From: Bacteroidota bacterium
Lineage (GTDB): Bacteria > Bacteroidota > Bacteroidia > Bacteroidales > Prolixibacteraceae
DNA: 64,000 bases
Direction: 5' to 3'
Assembly (NCBI GenBank): GCA_023428545.1
Contig: JAEYXH010000008.1
Coordinates: 124,001-188,000, forward strand
In this document: positions 56,435 to 64,000 of the stretch, one piece after another
Numbering within the stretch: position 1 is the first letter of the stretch
Layout of the letters: each line of letters opens with the position of its first letter
The notes under the pieces: generated by a model
Database searches by the model: none
What the model was told of the DNA's origin: nothing
The model's input: the letters and a program-made list of their open reading frames with translations, nothing else
Translations under genes and position numbers: made by a program

Positions 56435-57430
56435 ATGATGCATAGAAAAAAGCAGATGAGGACTTTACAAAAAATACAGGAGCCGATTCAGCAGGAGTTA
56501 AATGACTTTGAACCATTTTTCAAAGCTTCACTGAAAGGTGAAGTCCCCTTGCTGAATACCATCCTTAATTACCTCTACCGTACCAAGGGCAAACAGCTAC
56601 GCCCCATGTTCGTGTTCCTTTCGGCCAGGCTTTTTGGCCCAACAAACCATTTGGCACAGGTTGCCGCCTGCTCGGTTGAATTGCTTCATACCGCAACACT
56701 AGTACACGATGACGTTGTGGATGAATCTTACGAACGACGCGGAGTTTTTTCGGTTAATGCACTCTGGAAAAATAAACTGGCGGTGTTGGTAGGTGATTTC
56801 ATCCTTGCACAGGGATTGCTTCTTCAGTTGAAACATCAGCAATATGGTTTTTTGCAGCTCATTTCAAGGGCAGTACAGGACATGAGTGAAGGAGAGATCC
56901 TCCAAATCAAGAAAAGCCGGAAACTGGATATAGATTCAGAAACCTATTTTGAGATCATCCGTAAAAAAACCGCCTCACTGATTGCGACCAGCATGGCCAT
57001 TGGTGCTTCCAGCACAACTTCGGATCCTGAAATCATAGAGAAGATGTACCGTATCGGACAGGATGCCGGAATCGCGTTTCAGATTAAGGACGATATTTTT
57101 GACTATATGGATAAGGGCATCATTGGAAAACCCACCGGAAACGACATAAAAGAGAAAAAAATTACGCTTCCCCTTCTTCATGTGCTCAACCAGTCAGAAC
57201 CTTCAGAGAAAAAAAGAATCCTGCGAATTGTCCGCAAAAAGAACAACAATACTGCTACCGTCAGGGAACTGGTAAAACTGGTGATCGATAAAGGCGGAAT
57301 TGATTATGCCACGGAAATGATGAACGAATTCAGGGAAAAAGCAATCAACGGACTGATGGAATTTCCTGAAAGTGAAGCCAGAAGCTCACTCATCGAACTC
57401 ATGCACTTCGTAACGACGCGCAAAAAGTAA
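56435..57430 (+). CDS. Polyprenyl synthetase family protein (octaprenyl/solanesyl-type)
   Basis: Extends isoprenyl diphosphates for quinone side chains. The 331-residue protein has the first Asp-rich motif LVHDDVVDES, the second FQIKDDIFDYM, and the substrate motif GKQLRPM. GEILQIKKS and KKTASLIATS are typical. The family's product length is not readable from sequence alone. Start at ATG 56435; ATG 56456 (MRTLQKIQEPIQ) is an equally good start. The gene is separated by 184 bp from the WXXGXW gene. Confidence 0.93.
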   Translation: MMHRKKQMRTLQKIQEPIQQELNDFEPFFKASLKGEVPLLNTILNYLYRTKGKQLRPMFVFLSARLFGPTNHLAQVAACSVELLHTATLVHDDVVDESYERRGVFSVNALWKNKLAVLVGDFILAQGLLLQLKHQQYGFLQLISRAVQDMSEGEILQIKKSRKLDIDSETYFEIIRKKTASLIATSMAIGASSTTSDPEIIEKMYRIGQDAGIAFQIKDDIFDYMDKGIIGKPTGNDIKEKKITLPLLHVLNQSEPSEKKRILRIVRKKNNNTATVRELVKLVIDKGGIDYATEMMNEFREKAINGLMEFPESEARSSLIELMHFVTTRKK

Positions 57431-57527
57431 TTCTGACGAATCCCGGATAACCCATAGATTATAGGGAGGCGTATCGTCACTTTTTATCCGTCAGGATGAA
57501 AAATGAATGCTACAATTAACGCCTTGT

Positions 57528-58382
57528 TTAAAAATGCCTGATTTCCTTGTCGAGGATGTCACTGAGCAAATGGTTGGCCAAACGGCTGGCTCCAAGCCTG
57601 AATAACTCAGGGTTTAACCATTCATCACCCAAAATTTCCTTCACAATTTTCAGATAAACCATGGCATCAGCAGTGGTGGCAATTCCGCCCGCCGGCTTGA
57701 AACCACGTTTTTGCCCGGTTGTTTCGTACCAGTACTTAAGGGCATGGCACATAACAATTGCGGCATCAGGAGTTGCGGCATCAGGCAACTTTCCGGTAGA
57801 GGTTTTGATAAAATCAGCGCCCGATTGAAGTGCAAGTATCGAAGCTTTCCAAACTTGCTCAGGTGTTAAAATTCCGCTTTCGAGGATTACCTTTAGGTGT
57901 GTATCCCCAATAGTTTCCTTAATTGACCTGATTTCAGCCTTACAATAGTCATAATTTTCTTCCAGAAATGCCCATAAAGGCATTACAATATCAATTTCAT
58001 CAGATCCTTCAATCACAGCCAGCCGTGCTTCTTCAACCTTGACTGACTTAAATGTCATGGAGGAAGGAAATCCCCCAGCTACCGCTGCAACATGAACTCC
58101 GGGAACAGCCAGGTTCTCGCGGACGACATTGGCCATATTCGGGTATACACAAATAGCAGCCACATTTTTCATTTCCGGATATTCAACGGCAAACGAATTG
58201 ACCTTTCCGGTAAACCGGGCTACTCCGGAAACAGTATCCGTTGCATTCAGGGTAGTCAGGTCTATACACGAAAATGCCAGTCGCATTTGATCGAGGCTAA
58301 CTGACTGATCTGCGGCCCCGGCATAATGTTTTGCCTGGTCGGCCAGAATAGCGGTAGTGATGGGTAGTGATGGGAAATTCAT
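57528..58382 (-). CDS. deoC: Deoxyribose-phosphate aldolase
   Basis: Splits 2-deoxyribose 5-phosphate into glyceraldehyde 3-phosphate and acetaldehyde. The 284-residue TIM barrel has the Schiff-base Lys in DFIKTSTGK and the supporting Lys in GFKPAGGI. Two oddities lie in the gene: a tandem 10-bp repeat near the start (GTAGTGATGG twice, 58354-58373) and an in-frame 15-bp duplication giving DAATPDAA. Downstream member of the dtd-mazG-deoC operon. Confidence 0.94.
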   Translation of the reverse strand: MNFPSLPITTAILADQAKHYAGAADQSVSLDQMRLAFSCIDLTTLNATDTVSGVARFTGKVNSFAVEYPEMKNVAAICVYPNMANVVRENLAVPGVHVAAVAGGFPSSMTFKSVKVEEARLAVIEGSDEIDIVMPLWAFLEENYDYCKAEIRSIKETIGDTHLKVILESGILTPEQVWKASILALQSGADFIKTSTGKLPDAATPDAAIVMCHALKYWYETTGQKRGFKPAGGIATTADAMVYLKIVKEILGDEWLNPELFRLGASRLANHLLSDILDKEIRHF

Positions 58383-58386
58383 GGTG

Positions 58387-58728
58387 TCACTTTTTTAATT
58401 TTTCATTTTGCCTGTGCCTGTCCAGGTCACGTTTGGTCTTTTTTTCAAGATTTTGCTGAAATGCCTGGGTAAGGTCAACTCCTGTTTGATTCGCCAGGCA
58501 AATCAACACCCATAGAACATCGGCCATTTCATCAGCCAGATTATGATCCAGGTCAGACGACTTGAAAGATTGGTCTCCATATGTGCGAGCCATGATCCTG
58601 GCAAGTTCTCCGACCTCTTCAGTCAAAATAGCCATATTGGTCAGTTCACTGAAATATCGCACACCAATCTGTCGTATCCACTGGTCGACCTGTTGCTGTG
58701 CTTCCGAAAGGGTGATTTGTTCTGTCAC
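58387..58728 (-). CDS. MazG-like nucleotide pyrophosphohydrolase
   Basis: A 113-residue house-cleaning NTP pyrophosphohydrolase with the MazG metal motifs EEVGELARI and LADEMADVLWVL. The short single-domain form resembles RS21-C6/iMazG proteins, which cleave non-canonical dNTPs. It stops 5 bp before the deoC ATG and begins 44 bp after dtd, giving a tight operon linking nucleotide clean-up and deoxyribose breakdown. Confidence 0.9.
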   Translation of the reverse strand: MTEQITLSEAQQQVDQWIRQIGVRYFSELTNMAILTEEVGELARIMARTYGDQSFKSSDLDHNLADEMADVLWVLICLANQTGVDLTQAFQQNLEKKTKRDLDRHRQNEKLKK

Positions 58729-58771
58729 GATGCCTTCTCTTTATTACAAAAGTAGTGTAATCAGGGAGAAA

Positions 58772-59227
58772 TTAAAAATCACGTTCACGCGAATCCATGA
58801 TAATGGTGACCGGGCCATCATTCACCAGTGAAACATCCATATGGGCACCAAATATGCCTTTCCCGACAGGCCTTCCAAGGATTTGCCCCAAACTGTCAAC
58901 AAACATCTCGTAGAGCGGAACAGCAGTTTCAGGCCTGGCTGCCCGGATGTAGGAAGGCCGGTTTCCTTTTTTGGTGCTGGCATGCAGTGTAAACTGACTG
59001 ACAACAATGACATCCCCTTGAATATCAGTAATGGGCAAATTCATGATTCCGTTTTCATCGTCAAATATCCTGAGCTGCGATATTTTCTTTACAAGCCATT
59101 CAACATCGGTTTGCTCATCGTCCACGCCTACACCCAAAAGAATCAATAACCCCATTCCGATGGTTGCCGTGGATTCACCGCCAACGACTACCCTGGCCGA
59201 ACTTACCCTTTGAACCACTGCTCTCAT
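58772..59227 (-). CDS. dtd: D-aminoacyl-tRNA deacylase
   Basis: Removes D-amino acids wrongly loaded on tRNA. The 151-residue protein has the N-terminal MRAVVQRVSSARVVV, the SQFTLHA motif and the C-terminal NDGPVTIIMDS with the Gly-cisPro dipeptide of the family. I start at ATG 59227 since the longer frame from 59254 adds residues absent from relatives. First gene of the dtd-mazG-deoC unit, divergent from the lipoprotein gene at 59385. Confidence 0.95.
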   Translation of the reverse strand: MRAVVQRVSSARVVVGGESTATIGMGLLILLGVGVDDEQTDVEWLVKKISQLRIFDDENGIMNLPITDIQGDVIVVSQFTLHASTKKGNRPSYIRAARPETAVPLYEMFVDSLGQILGRPVGKGIFGAHMDVSLVNDGPVTIIMDSRERDF

Positions 59228-59347
59228 ATCCTGGATTTTTGTTATTACTGACAAAAATATCTCTTTTTATATCATCCGGGCAGTTTCGGCTGGTTGTATC
59301 AGGTTGAAAATAATAAACCAGACTTTGAACTTTGCATTCCGAGCAAT

Positions 59348-59375
59348 GTTTAATATTGTAATGTAAATATTAAAC
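59348..59375. promoter_or_regulatory. Perfect AT-rich palindrome upstream of lipoprotein/TonB receptor operon
   Basis: GTTTAATATT (59348-59357) and AATATTAAAC (59366-59375) form a perfect 10-bp inverted repeat with an 8-bp centre (GTAATGTA), ending 9 bp before the ATG at 59385. Place and symmetry suggest an operator for a dimeric regulator or a leader hairpin. No standard box (Fur, DtxR, BlaI) fits well. Confidence 0.55.
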
Positions 59376-59384
59376 AAACCAGAA

Positions 59385-60119
59385 ATGAGATTTTTGAAAT
59401 TCATGATCCCTCTCTTTCTGACGGCTTGTCTGTCGGGCAGGATTGCAGAGAACGAAACCATAGAGATTGTCACAAACCCTGATGGACAGGGTAATCAGTT
59501 CCTGATAGAAGTAATTACAGGTCCTGAGCATAACCATCCCAGCATGGTTATCTGGACAGAAGATCTGGAAGGCAACTACATTGAAACATTGTTTATTACC
59601 CAATTCGTAGGTACAAGTACCTATGCGCGCGGGGCTATCTCACCAGGTAAATGGAGTGACCAGCCAGGCACGGCCCGTCGACCGGCAAGTTTGCCCTATT
59701 GGGCTCACCAAAGGGGAGTGAAGGCATCTGACGGATTGTATATCCCCTCGCCGGAACAACCCATGCCTGATGCCATAACTTCAGCAACTCCCAAAGGAAA
59801 TTACCGCCTGCGCACATCCATGTCAGATTCTCAACAGGGAAAATTCAGGATACTCATGGAGGTTAACCAACCCTGGGATGCGAACAGGTATTACACAAAT
59901 AATTTGTATCCCGATGACAACAATTACCTGACATCCCTACAGCCATCCCTAATCTATGCCGTTACCGTTGATCCGGACAATAATGAAACTTTATTTATGA
60001 ATCCGATTGGACATGGCGATCCAGGTGGCTCGAGTGGGAAACTCTTTACCAATCTGACGCAGATCACTACTGCCAGGGAAATCATTCATTCTGTCTCTAT
60101 CCAAAAAAATAACCAATGA
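59385..60119 (+). CDS. DUF2271-like lipoprotein upstream of TonB-dependent receptor
   Basis: A 244-residue lipoprotein (MIPLFLTAC) that resembles DUF2271 proteins: EHNHPSMVIWTEDLEGNYIETLFIT, then RPASLPYWAHQRGV, DGLYIPSPEQPMPDAITSATP, and IHSVSIQ at the end. The family match is by pattern memory and moderately sure. Its stop overlaps the start codon of the TonB receptor (ATGA), so the two are translationally coupled. Proteins of this type often sit with iron or metal uptake genes, hence a metal or metallophore role is a fair guess, not shown. Confidence 0.6.
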   Translation: MRFLKFMIPLFLTACLSGRIAENETIEIVTNPDGQGNQFLIEVITGPEHNHPSMVIWTEDLEGNYIETLFITQFVGTSTYARGAISPGKWSDQPGTARRPASLPYWAHQRGVKASDGLYIPSPEQPMPDAITSATPKGNYRLRTSMSDSQQGKFRILMEVNQPWDANRYYTNNLYPDDNNYLTSLQPSLIYAVTVDPDNNETLFMNPIGHGDPGGSSGKLFTNLTQITTAREIIHSVSIQKNNQ

Positions 60120-62503
60120 ACTTTAGAATACTTTTAATACTGATTACGCTCCTTTCGGGCACTGAATATCTCAACGCCCAGAATGCTTCAGTAAGGGGCC
60201 GGGTTTATGATGCGGTAAGCAACGAACCTCTCCCGTTTGTGAATATCATTGTTTCCGGCACCCAGACCGGTGCCACATCGGACCTCGACGGTAATTTTGT
60301 CATTACCGGGCTGAATGCAGGATTTATCCGTCTTCAGGCGTCATTTGTCGGGTACAAACAGGCTGTTTCTCCCGAAATTGAAGTCAGCAGTGCCAGAGCC
60401 GCCAGTGTAGATATTCCAATGCAAGTTTCCGATCAGCGAATTGAAGAAGTTACCGTTACCGCATCTCCCTTCAGAAAAACGGAAGAGAGTCCGGTTTCAC
60501 TGCGAACCATTGGTATTGGCGAAATCGAAAACAGTCCGGGCGCCAACCGTGATGTCAGCAGGGTAATCCAATCATTTCCGGGTGTACAAAGTACCCCTGC
60601 ATTCAGGAATGACATCATTATACGGGGAGGAGGGCCTTCTGAGAGCCGTTTTTATCTCGACGGCGTGGAAGTACCCAACATCAATCACTTTGCAACACAG
60701 GGCGCCTCTGGAGGTCCTGTGGGCATATTAAACGCCGACTTCCTCAGGGAAGTAAATTATTATTCCGGTGCATTCCCCGCAAACCGGGGAAATGCCCTCA
60801 GTGGCGTACTTGAATTTTTTCAGGTTGACGGAAACCAGGACAAACTTAAATTCAGGGGATCAGTTGGTGCTTCAGAGCTTTCAGCAACCCTTGACGGGCC
60901 AATAGGTGAAAAAACCACTTTTATAGTTTCGGCCCGGCGTTCTTATCTTGAATTCCTGTTTGGGATTCTCGAACTCCCATTTCTGCCCAATTTCAACGAT
61001 TTCCAGTTCAAATTACGAACCCGCATCGACACGAAAAATGAACTCACTTTTGTTGGTTTGGGAGCCATCGATGTATTTGACCTGAACCTGAACATAAAGG
61101 ATCCCGACGACCAGCAAAAATTCATTCTAAGTTCCATTCCTGTCAACGAACAGTGGACCTATACAGTTGGAGCTGTTTATAAGCATTTCAGGGAAAACAG
61201 CTTCCAGACAGTGGTTTTGAGCCGTAACCACCTGAACAACGGTGCCTATAAATACCTGGATAACGATGATTCATCTCCTGACAACAAAATGTATGACTTT
61301 GTATCAGAAGAGATTGAAAACAAATTCAGGTTTGAGAACAATACGCGGCTCGATGGTTTTAAGTTGAATTTTGGTGCATCACTTGAGTATTCAACTTACC
61401 TGAACGACTCCTGGGGAAGGCGGTTTTACAACAATCAGGTTACCGAAATCACATATAAAACCGACCTCAATCTTTTAAAGTGGGGAGTCTTTGCGCAGGC
61501 CAGCAAATACTTTTTCGAAGACAGGCTCTCTTTATCTTTGGGATTCAGGGCTGATGCAAATAATTACTCATCAGAAATGAACAACCTTCTGGAACAATTT
61601 TCACCCAGGTTTTCGGCATCCTATAACCTGACCCCCCAATGGAGCCTGAACTTCAGTACTGGTCGCTACTATCAGCTTCCGGCATATACAACCCTTGGAT
61701 TTATGGTCAATGATGAACTGGTAAACAAGAATAACAACATCAAATACATAGCTGCCGACCATATCATTGGTGGACTCGAATTCAGGCCTAACTCCAACAT
61801 CCTGTTTTCAACCGAGTTCTTTATGAAGAACTATTCTGATTATCCGTTTTCAGTGAATGATTCCATCAGTTTGGCCAACAGGGGAGCTGACTTTGGCGTG
61901 ATCGGCGATGAAGAACTTATTTCAGCCTCTTCTGGCCGTGCCTATGGTATGGAATTCCAGACACGAATTACAAGCGGCAAAGGCTTTAACATGAACCTAT
62001 CGTACACTCTGGTCAGAAGTGAATTTGCAGGCCCCGATAAAAATTACATTCCTTCAAGCTGGGATAGCAAACACCTTCTGGTATTCACCGCCACAAAAGA
62101 ATTGAAGCGAAACTGGAGGATTGGAACCCGCTGGAGATATGTTGGGGCGCTTCCATACACTCCATGGGATTTGGATAAAAGTTCCCTGGTCAGTGCCTGG
62201 AACCTCACCGGGGCACCATACCTCGATTATTCAAAAATCAATACTTTGAGATTTGATCCATTTCATCAACTCGACCTGAGAATTGACAAAGCATATTATC
62301 TCAAGAAAACAACCGCAAAATTCTATATCGATTTCCAGAACTTTTATAATTTCCAGTCTGAGCAGCAGGATATCGTGGTTCGCGATACTGATGATCAGGG
62401 AAATTATGTCTTGACTGATAACGGTCAGCGATATCAGTTGCGATCCGTTAAAAATACCTCGGGAACATTATTGCCATCCATTGGGATAATTGTGGAATTC
62501 TGA
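60116..62503 (+). CDS. TonB-dependent receptor with carboxypeptidase-regulatory-like N-domain
   Basis: A 795-residue outer-membrane receptor. Signal peptide MNFRILLILITLLSGTEYLNA; CarboxypepD_reg-like domain (SVRGRVYDAVSNEPLPFVNI, residues 24-105); plug domain (RDVSRVIQSFPGVQSTPAFRNDIIIRGGGPSESRFYLDGVEVP, about 140-200); a long beta-barrel ending TSGTLLPSIGIIVEF with a terminal aromatic residue. No SusD follows, so it is not a SusC/D glycan pair; it more likely imports a siderophore, metal or cofactor. It overlaps the lipoprotein gene by 4 bp. Confidence 0.93.
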   Translation: MNFRILLILITLLSGTEYLNAQNASVRGRVYDAVSNEPLPFVNIIVSGTQTGATSDLDGNFVITGLNAGFIRLQASFVGYKQAVSPEIEVSSARAASVDIPMQVSDQRIEEVTVTASPFRKTEESPVSLRTIGIGEIENSPGANRDVSRVIQSFPGVQSTPAFRNDIIIRGGGPSESRFYLDGVEVPNINHFATQGASGGPVGILNADFLREVNYYSGAFPANRGNALSGVLEFFQVDGNQDKLKFRGSVGASELSATLDGPIGEKTTFIVSARRSYLEFLFGILELPFLPNFNDFQFKLRTRIDTKNELTFVGLGAIDVFDLNLNIKDPDDQQKFILSSIPVNEQWTYTVGAVYKHFRENSFQTVVLSRNHLNNGAYKYLDNDDSSPDNKMYDFVSEEIENKFRFENNTRLDGFKLNFGASLEYSTYLNDSWGRRFYNNQVTEITYKTDLNLLKWGVFAQASKYFFEDRLSLSLGFRADANNYSSEMNNLLEQFSPRFSASYNLTPQWSLNFSTGRYYQLPAYTTLGFMVNDELVNKNNNIKYIAADHIIGGLEFRPNSNILFSTEFFMKNYSDYPFSVNDSISLANRGADFGVIGDEELISASSGRAYGMEFQTRITSGKGFNMNLSYTLVRSEFAGPDKNYIPSSWDSKHLLVFTATKELKRNWRIGTRWRYVGALPYTPWDLDKSSLVSAWNLTGAPYLDYSKINTLRFDPFHQLDLRIDKAYYLKKTTAKFYIDFQNFYNFQSEQQDIVVRDTDDQGNYVLTDNGQRYQLRSVKNTSGTLLPSIGIIVEF

Positions 62504-62516
62504 TGAAAGAGTACCT

Positions 62517-62563
62517 GTGGAATTTGTGATGCAAAGTTTTAACTTAGCCATCACAAATTCCAC
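62517..62563 (+). repeat. 15-bp perfect hairpin between the TonB receptor and lplA
   Basis: GTGGAATTTGTGATG (62517-62531) and CATCACAAATTCCAC (62549-62563) pair perfectly, loop 17 nt, followed by TTTT and then the probable lplA ATG at 62568. A terminator for the receptor operon or a structure in the lplA leader. Confidence 0.65.
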
Positions 62564-62567
62564 TTTT

Positions 62568-63530
62568 ATGCTCTGTATTCTTCCCGGATCATCTGATCCT
62601 TATTTTTGCCTTGCAACCGAAGAGTATCTTCTAAGAAACTTCACGGAAGATATTTTTATGCTTTGGCAGAGCCACGATACGGTTGTTGTTGGAAAACACC
62701 AGAATGCCATGGCTGAGATTGATTACCGGTACACCCGGGAGAAGGGCATCAAAATAGCCCGCCGTATTTCGGGAGGCGGTACCGTTTTTCACGATCAGGG
62801 AAATGTAAATTTCACCTTTATACGAAATGTTGCGGGACCTCATGAAATCAGCTTCAGCCATTTTACAAGGCCGATTGTCGAGGCTTTGGCAACAATGGGA
62901 GTTCGTGCCGAAACTTCAGGAAGAAACGACCTTTTGGTCGAGGGGAAAAAAATCTCGGGAAACGCGGAACATGTTTTTAAAAACCGTGTGTTACACCATG
63001 GTACCCTGCTCTACCAGTCCAATTTGGCCACCCTCGGTAATGCCATACGTGTCGTACCGGGCAAGTATGTTGGGAAAGCGGTTCAATCGAACAGGAGCAT
63101 AGTGGCCAACATAGCTGATTTTATGAAGGAATCCATCCCCATTGCCCAATTCATCGAAAAGATTATGGAGCATCAGCTGAACAGCTCTCCCAATTGCAAA
63201 ATGCATCAGTTTTCGAGTGATGACCATTCCAAAATCAGCAAATTGGCCAAAGAAAAGTTTGAAACATGGGAATGGCAGTTTGGCTATAGTCCGGCCTATT
63301 CTTTTATAAACAAAGTTCAACTGGCGAGTGGTACCTTGTCAATTAATGCCGAGATCGAAAAATGTCGTTTCACAAAGGTTAGAATCGAAGGTGACCACTA
63401 TTCCGGATTTGAAGGGGAAGCCCTGGAAAAAGCGTTGGTCGACAGACCGCACACCTTTGAGAGCATTGAAAAAGCACATAAAGAACTGGGGATCGGTTCG
63501 GAAAAGGAAGTTCTCTATTCCTGGTTTTAA
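62568..63530 (+). CDS. lplA: Lipoate-protein ligase A
   Basis: Attaches free lipoate to E2 and H proteins using ATP. The 320-residue protein has RRISGGGTVFHDQGNVNFTFI, the lipoyl-AMP-binding motif, and KKISGNAEHVFKNRVLHHGTLL with the catalytic-site Lys and His. The N-terminus ILPGSSDPYFCLATEEYLL is family-typical, so I start at ATG 62568 and reject the longer frames from 62490 and 62529, which would run through the hairpin. A C-terminal accessory domain follows. No lipoate synthesis genes are nearby. Confidence 0.93.
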   Translation: MLCILPGSSDPYFCLATEEYLLRNFTEDIFMLWQSHDTVVVGKHQNAMAEIDYRYTREKGIKIARRISGGGTVFHDQGNVNFTFIRNVAGPHEISFSHFTRPIVEALATMGVRAETSGRNDLLVEGKKISGNAEHVFKNRVLHHGTLLYQSNLATLGNAIRVVPGKYVGKAVQSNRSIVANIADFMKESIPIAQFIEKIMEHQLNSSPNCKMHQFSSDDHSKISKLAKEKFETWEWQFGYSPAYSFINKVQLASGTLSINAEIEKCRFTKVRIEGDHYSGFEGEALEKALVDRPHTFESIEKAHKELGIGSEKEVLYSWF

Positions 63531-63532
63531 AC

Positions 63533-63556
63533 GAAAAAAGCCGGCATTGGCCGGCT
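63533..63556 (-). terminator. Terminator after the PspC-type gene
   Basis: On the minus strand AGCCGGC and GCCGGCT pair across a 4-nt loop and are followed by six T. It lies 24 bp beyond the stop codon at 63581 and just past the lplA stop on the other strand. Confidence 0.8.
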
Positions 63557-63580
63557 ATCCTGGTCTTGATCAAAAGGCAA

Positions 63581-64000
63581 TCAAGGAGCCAAGGTACTTA
63601 CAGAAGCAGTATCCTGTTTCAGTGTAAGCCCTTCGGATTTCATGGTCCAGAACTTTCCGACCATCTCTTCATCAAGGGTATTCGTTACGTTATCAATATC
63701 GTGGATAATTTCTTCAAGTTTTTTGTCGAGATAAACCGTTTTGCCAACCGGCAGTTTCAGGATGATCTCAAGTCGCTGGTCCCTCCATTTGCTCTCGTTT
63801 CCGGTAAGAAACCACGGATCGAGCGTTATCAGTGAGTCAGTGACCTGGTATTGGTAAACCATGTCATTGATATTCTGAACGGCATCATCATGGTTTTTGC
63901 CTCTCGCCTTCTTTCTGAATACCATCACAATATCATCGGTACCTGAAGGTTCGATATCAAATTGGGGCTGCCCCAACATTACATTCTCCCCATCAACATT
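63581..64000 (-). CDS. C-terminal part of a PspC-type membrane protein
   Basis: The reading frame enters from the right edge (NVDGENVMLGQPQ) and ends at 63581, at least 139 codons. The segment ITLDPWFLTGNESKWRDQRLEIILKLPVGKTVYLDKKLEEII, then HDIDNVTNTLDEEMVGKFWTM, matches the C-terminal beta domain of Bacteroidota PspC-domain proteins, which take part in envelope stress responses. The PspC transmembrane domain itself is off the window. It is closed by a terminator and converges with lplA. Confidence 0.75.
   Translation of the reverse strand, partial: NVDGENVMLGQPQFDIEPSGTDDIVMVFRKKARGKNHDDAVQNINDMVYQYQVTDSLITLDPWFLTGNESKWRDQRLEIILKLPVGKTVYLDKKLEEIIHDIDNVTNTLDEEMVGKFWTMKSEGLTLKQDTASVSTLAP

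Overview
The window looks like chromosome of a free-living Bacteroidota species, most likely in or near the Bacteroidales/Marinilabiliales. The evidence is lineage-typical families (DUF4270, DUF4296, DUF4252, a stand-alone GT5 domain next to panC, a PspC-type protein, a TonB-dependent receptor with a carboxypeptidase-regulatory domain), few Shine-Dalgarno sequences, several TAnnTTTG-type -7 boxes, and a RecQ with the long Bacteroidetes C-terminus. Translation uses the standard bacterial code: TAG, TAA and TGA all end ordinary genes. I see no prophage, insertion sequence, CRISPR array or rRNA operon, and only one tRNA (Leu, anticodon TAG).

Layout. 1-4.0 kb: 5' part of a secreted HEIAH zinc protease, cardiolipin synthase, ribD (all -). 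4.1-7.0 kb: prmC, a DUF362 protein, a membrane endonuclease/exonuclease/phosphatase (+). 7.0-11.1 kb: ribF (-), a thioredoxin-fold lipoprotein without its CxxC, lpxH, a FabH-like ketosynthase. 11.1-16.3 kb (-): clpX-clpP-tig, tRNA-Leu, lptB-tatC. 16.7-26.9 kb (+ except one gene): recQ split by an in-frame amber codon, ahcY, a Rieske-like lipoprotein with an altered ligand motif (-), a small membrane protein, greA, a HIT protein, dnaE, trxA. 27-35.3 kb: a DUF58 protein and two very large GH2 glycosidases. 35.3-39.6 kb: PhoB/PhoR-type two-component pair divergent from a Pit-PhoU phosphate transporter. 39.6-49 kb: penicillin-acylase-family hydrolase (-), DUF2147 protein (+), then a minus-strand block of radical SAM, amidohydrolase, DUF4296, radA and a heptose adenylyltransferase, a 430-bp non-coding stretch with short repeats, panD and panC. 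49.1-51.3 kb: GT5 half-protein and DUF4270 lipoprotein. 51.4-53.3 kb (-): ECF sigma factor, short membrane protein, DUF4252 protein. 53.4-57.4 kb: mntP, a lipoprotein (-), dusB, DUF1232, WXXGXW protein, polyprenyl synthetase. 57.5-59.2 kb (-): dtd-mazG-deoC. 59.4-64 kb: a lipoprotein plus TonB-dependent receptor operon behind a perfect palindrome, lplA behind a perfect hairpin, and the 3' end of a PspC-type gene (-).

Most of the content is housekeeping: proteostasis (clpXP, tig), envelope biogenesis (lptB, lpxH, cls, heptose activation, tatC), cofactors (ribD, ribF, panC, panD, lplA), replication and repair (dnaE, recQ, radA) and tRNA quality control (dtd, dusB). The accessory part is the GH2 pair and the TonB receptor operon. 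I found no complete, clearly new multi-gene system. The best leads are the amber-split recQ, the Rieske-like protein with CxxC instead of CxxH, the palindrome-controlled lipoprotein/TonB receptor pair, the GH2 enzyme with an inserted LamG-like domain, and a repeat cluster at 47.5 kb. Start codons were often moved inward from the longest open frame to match family N-termini; this is inference and is stated per gene.
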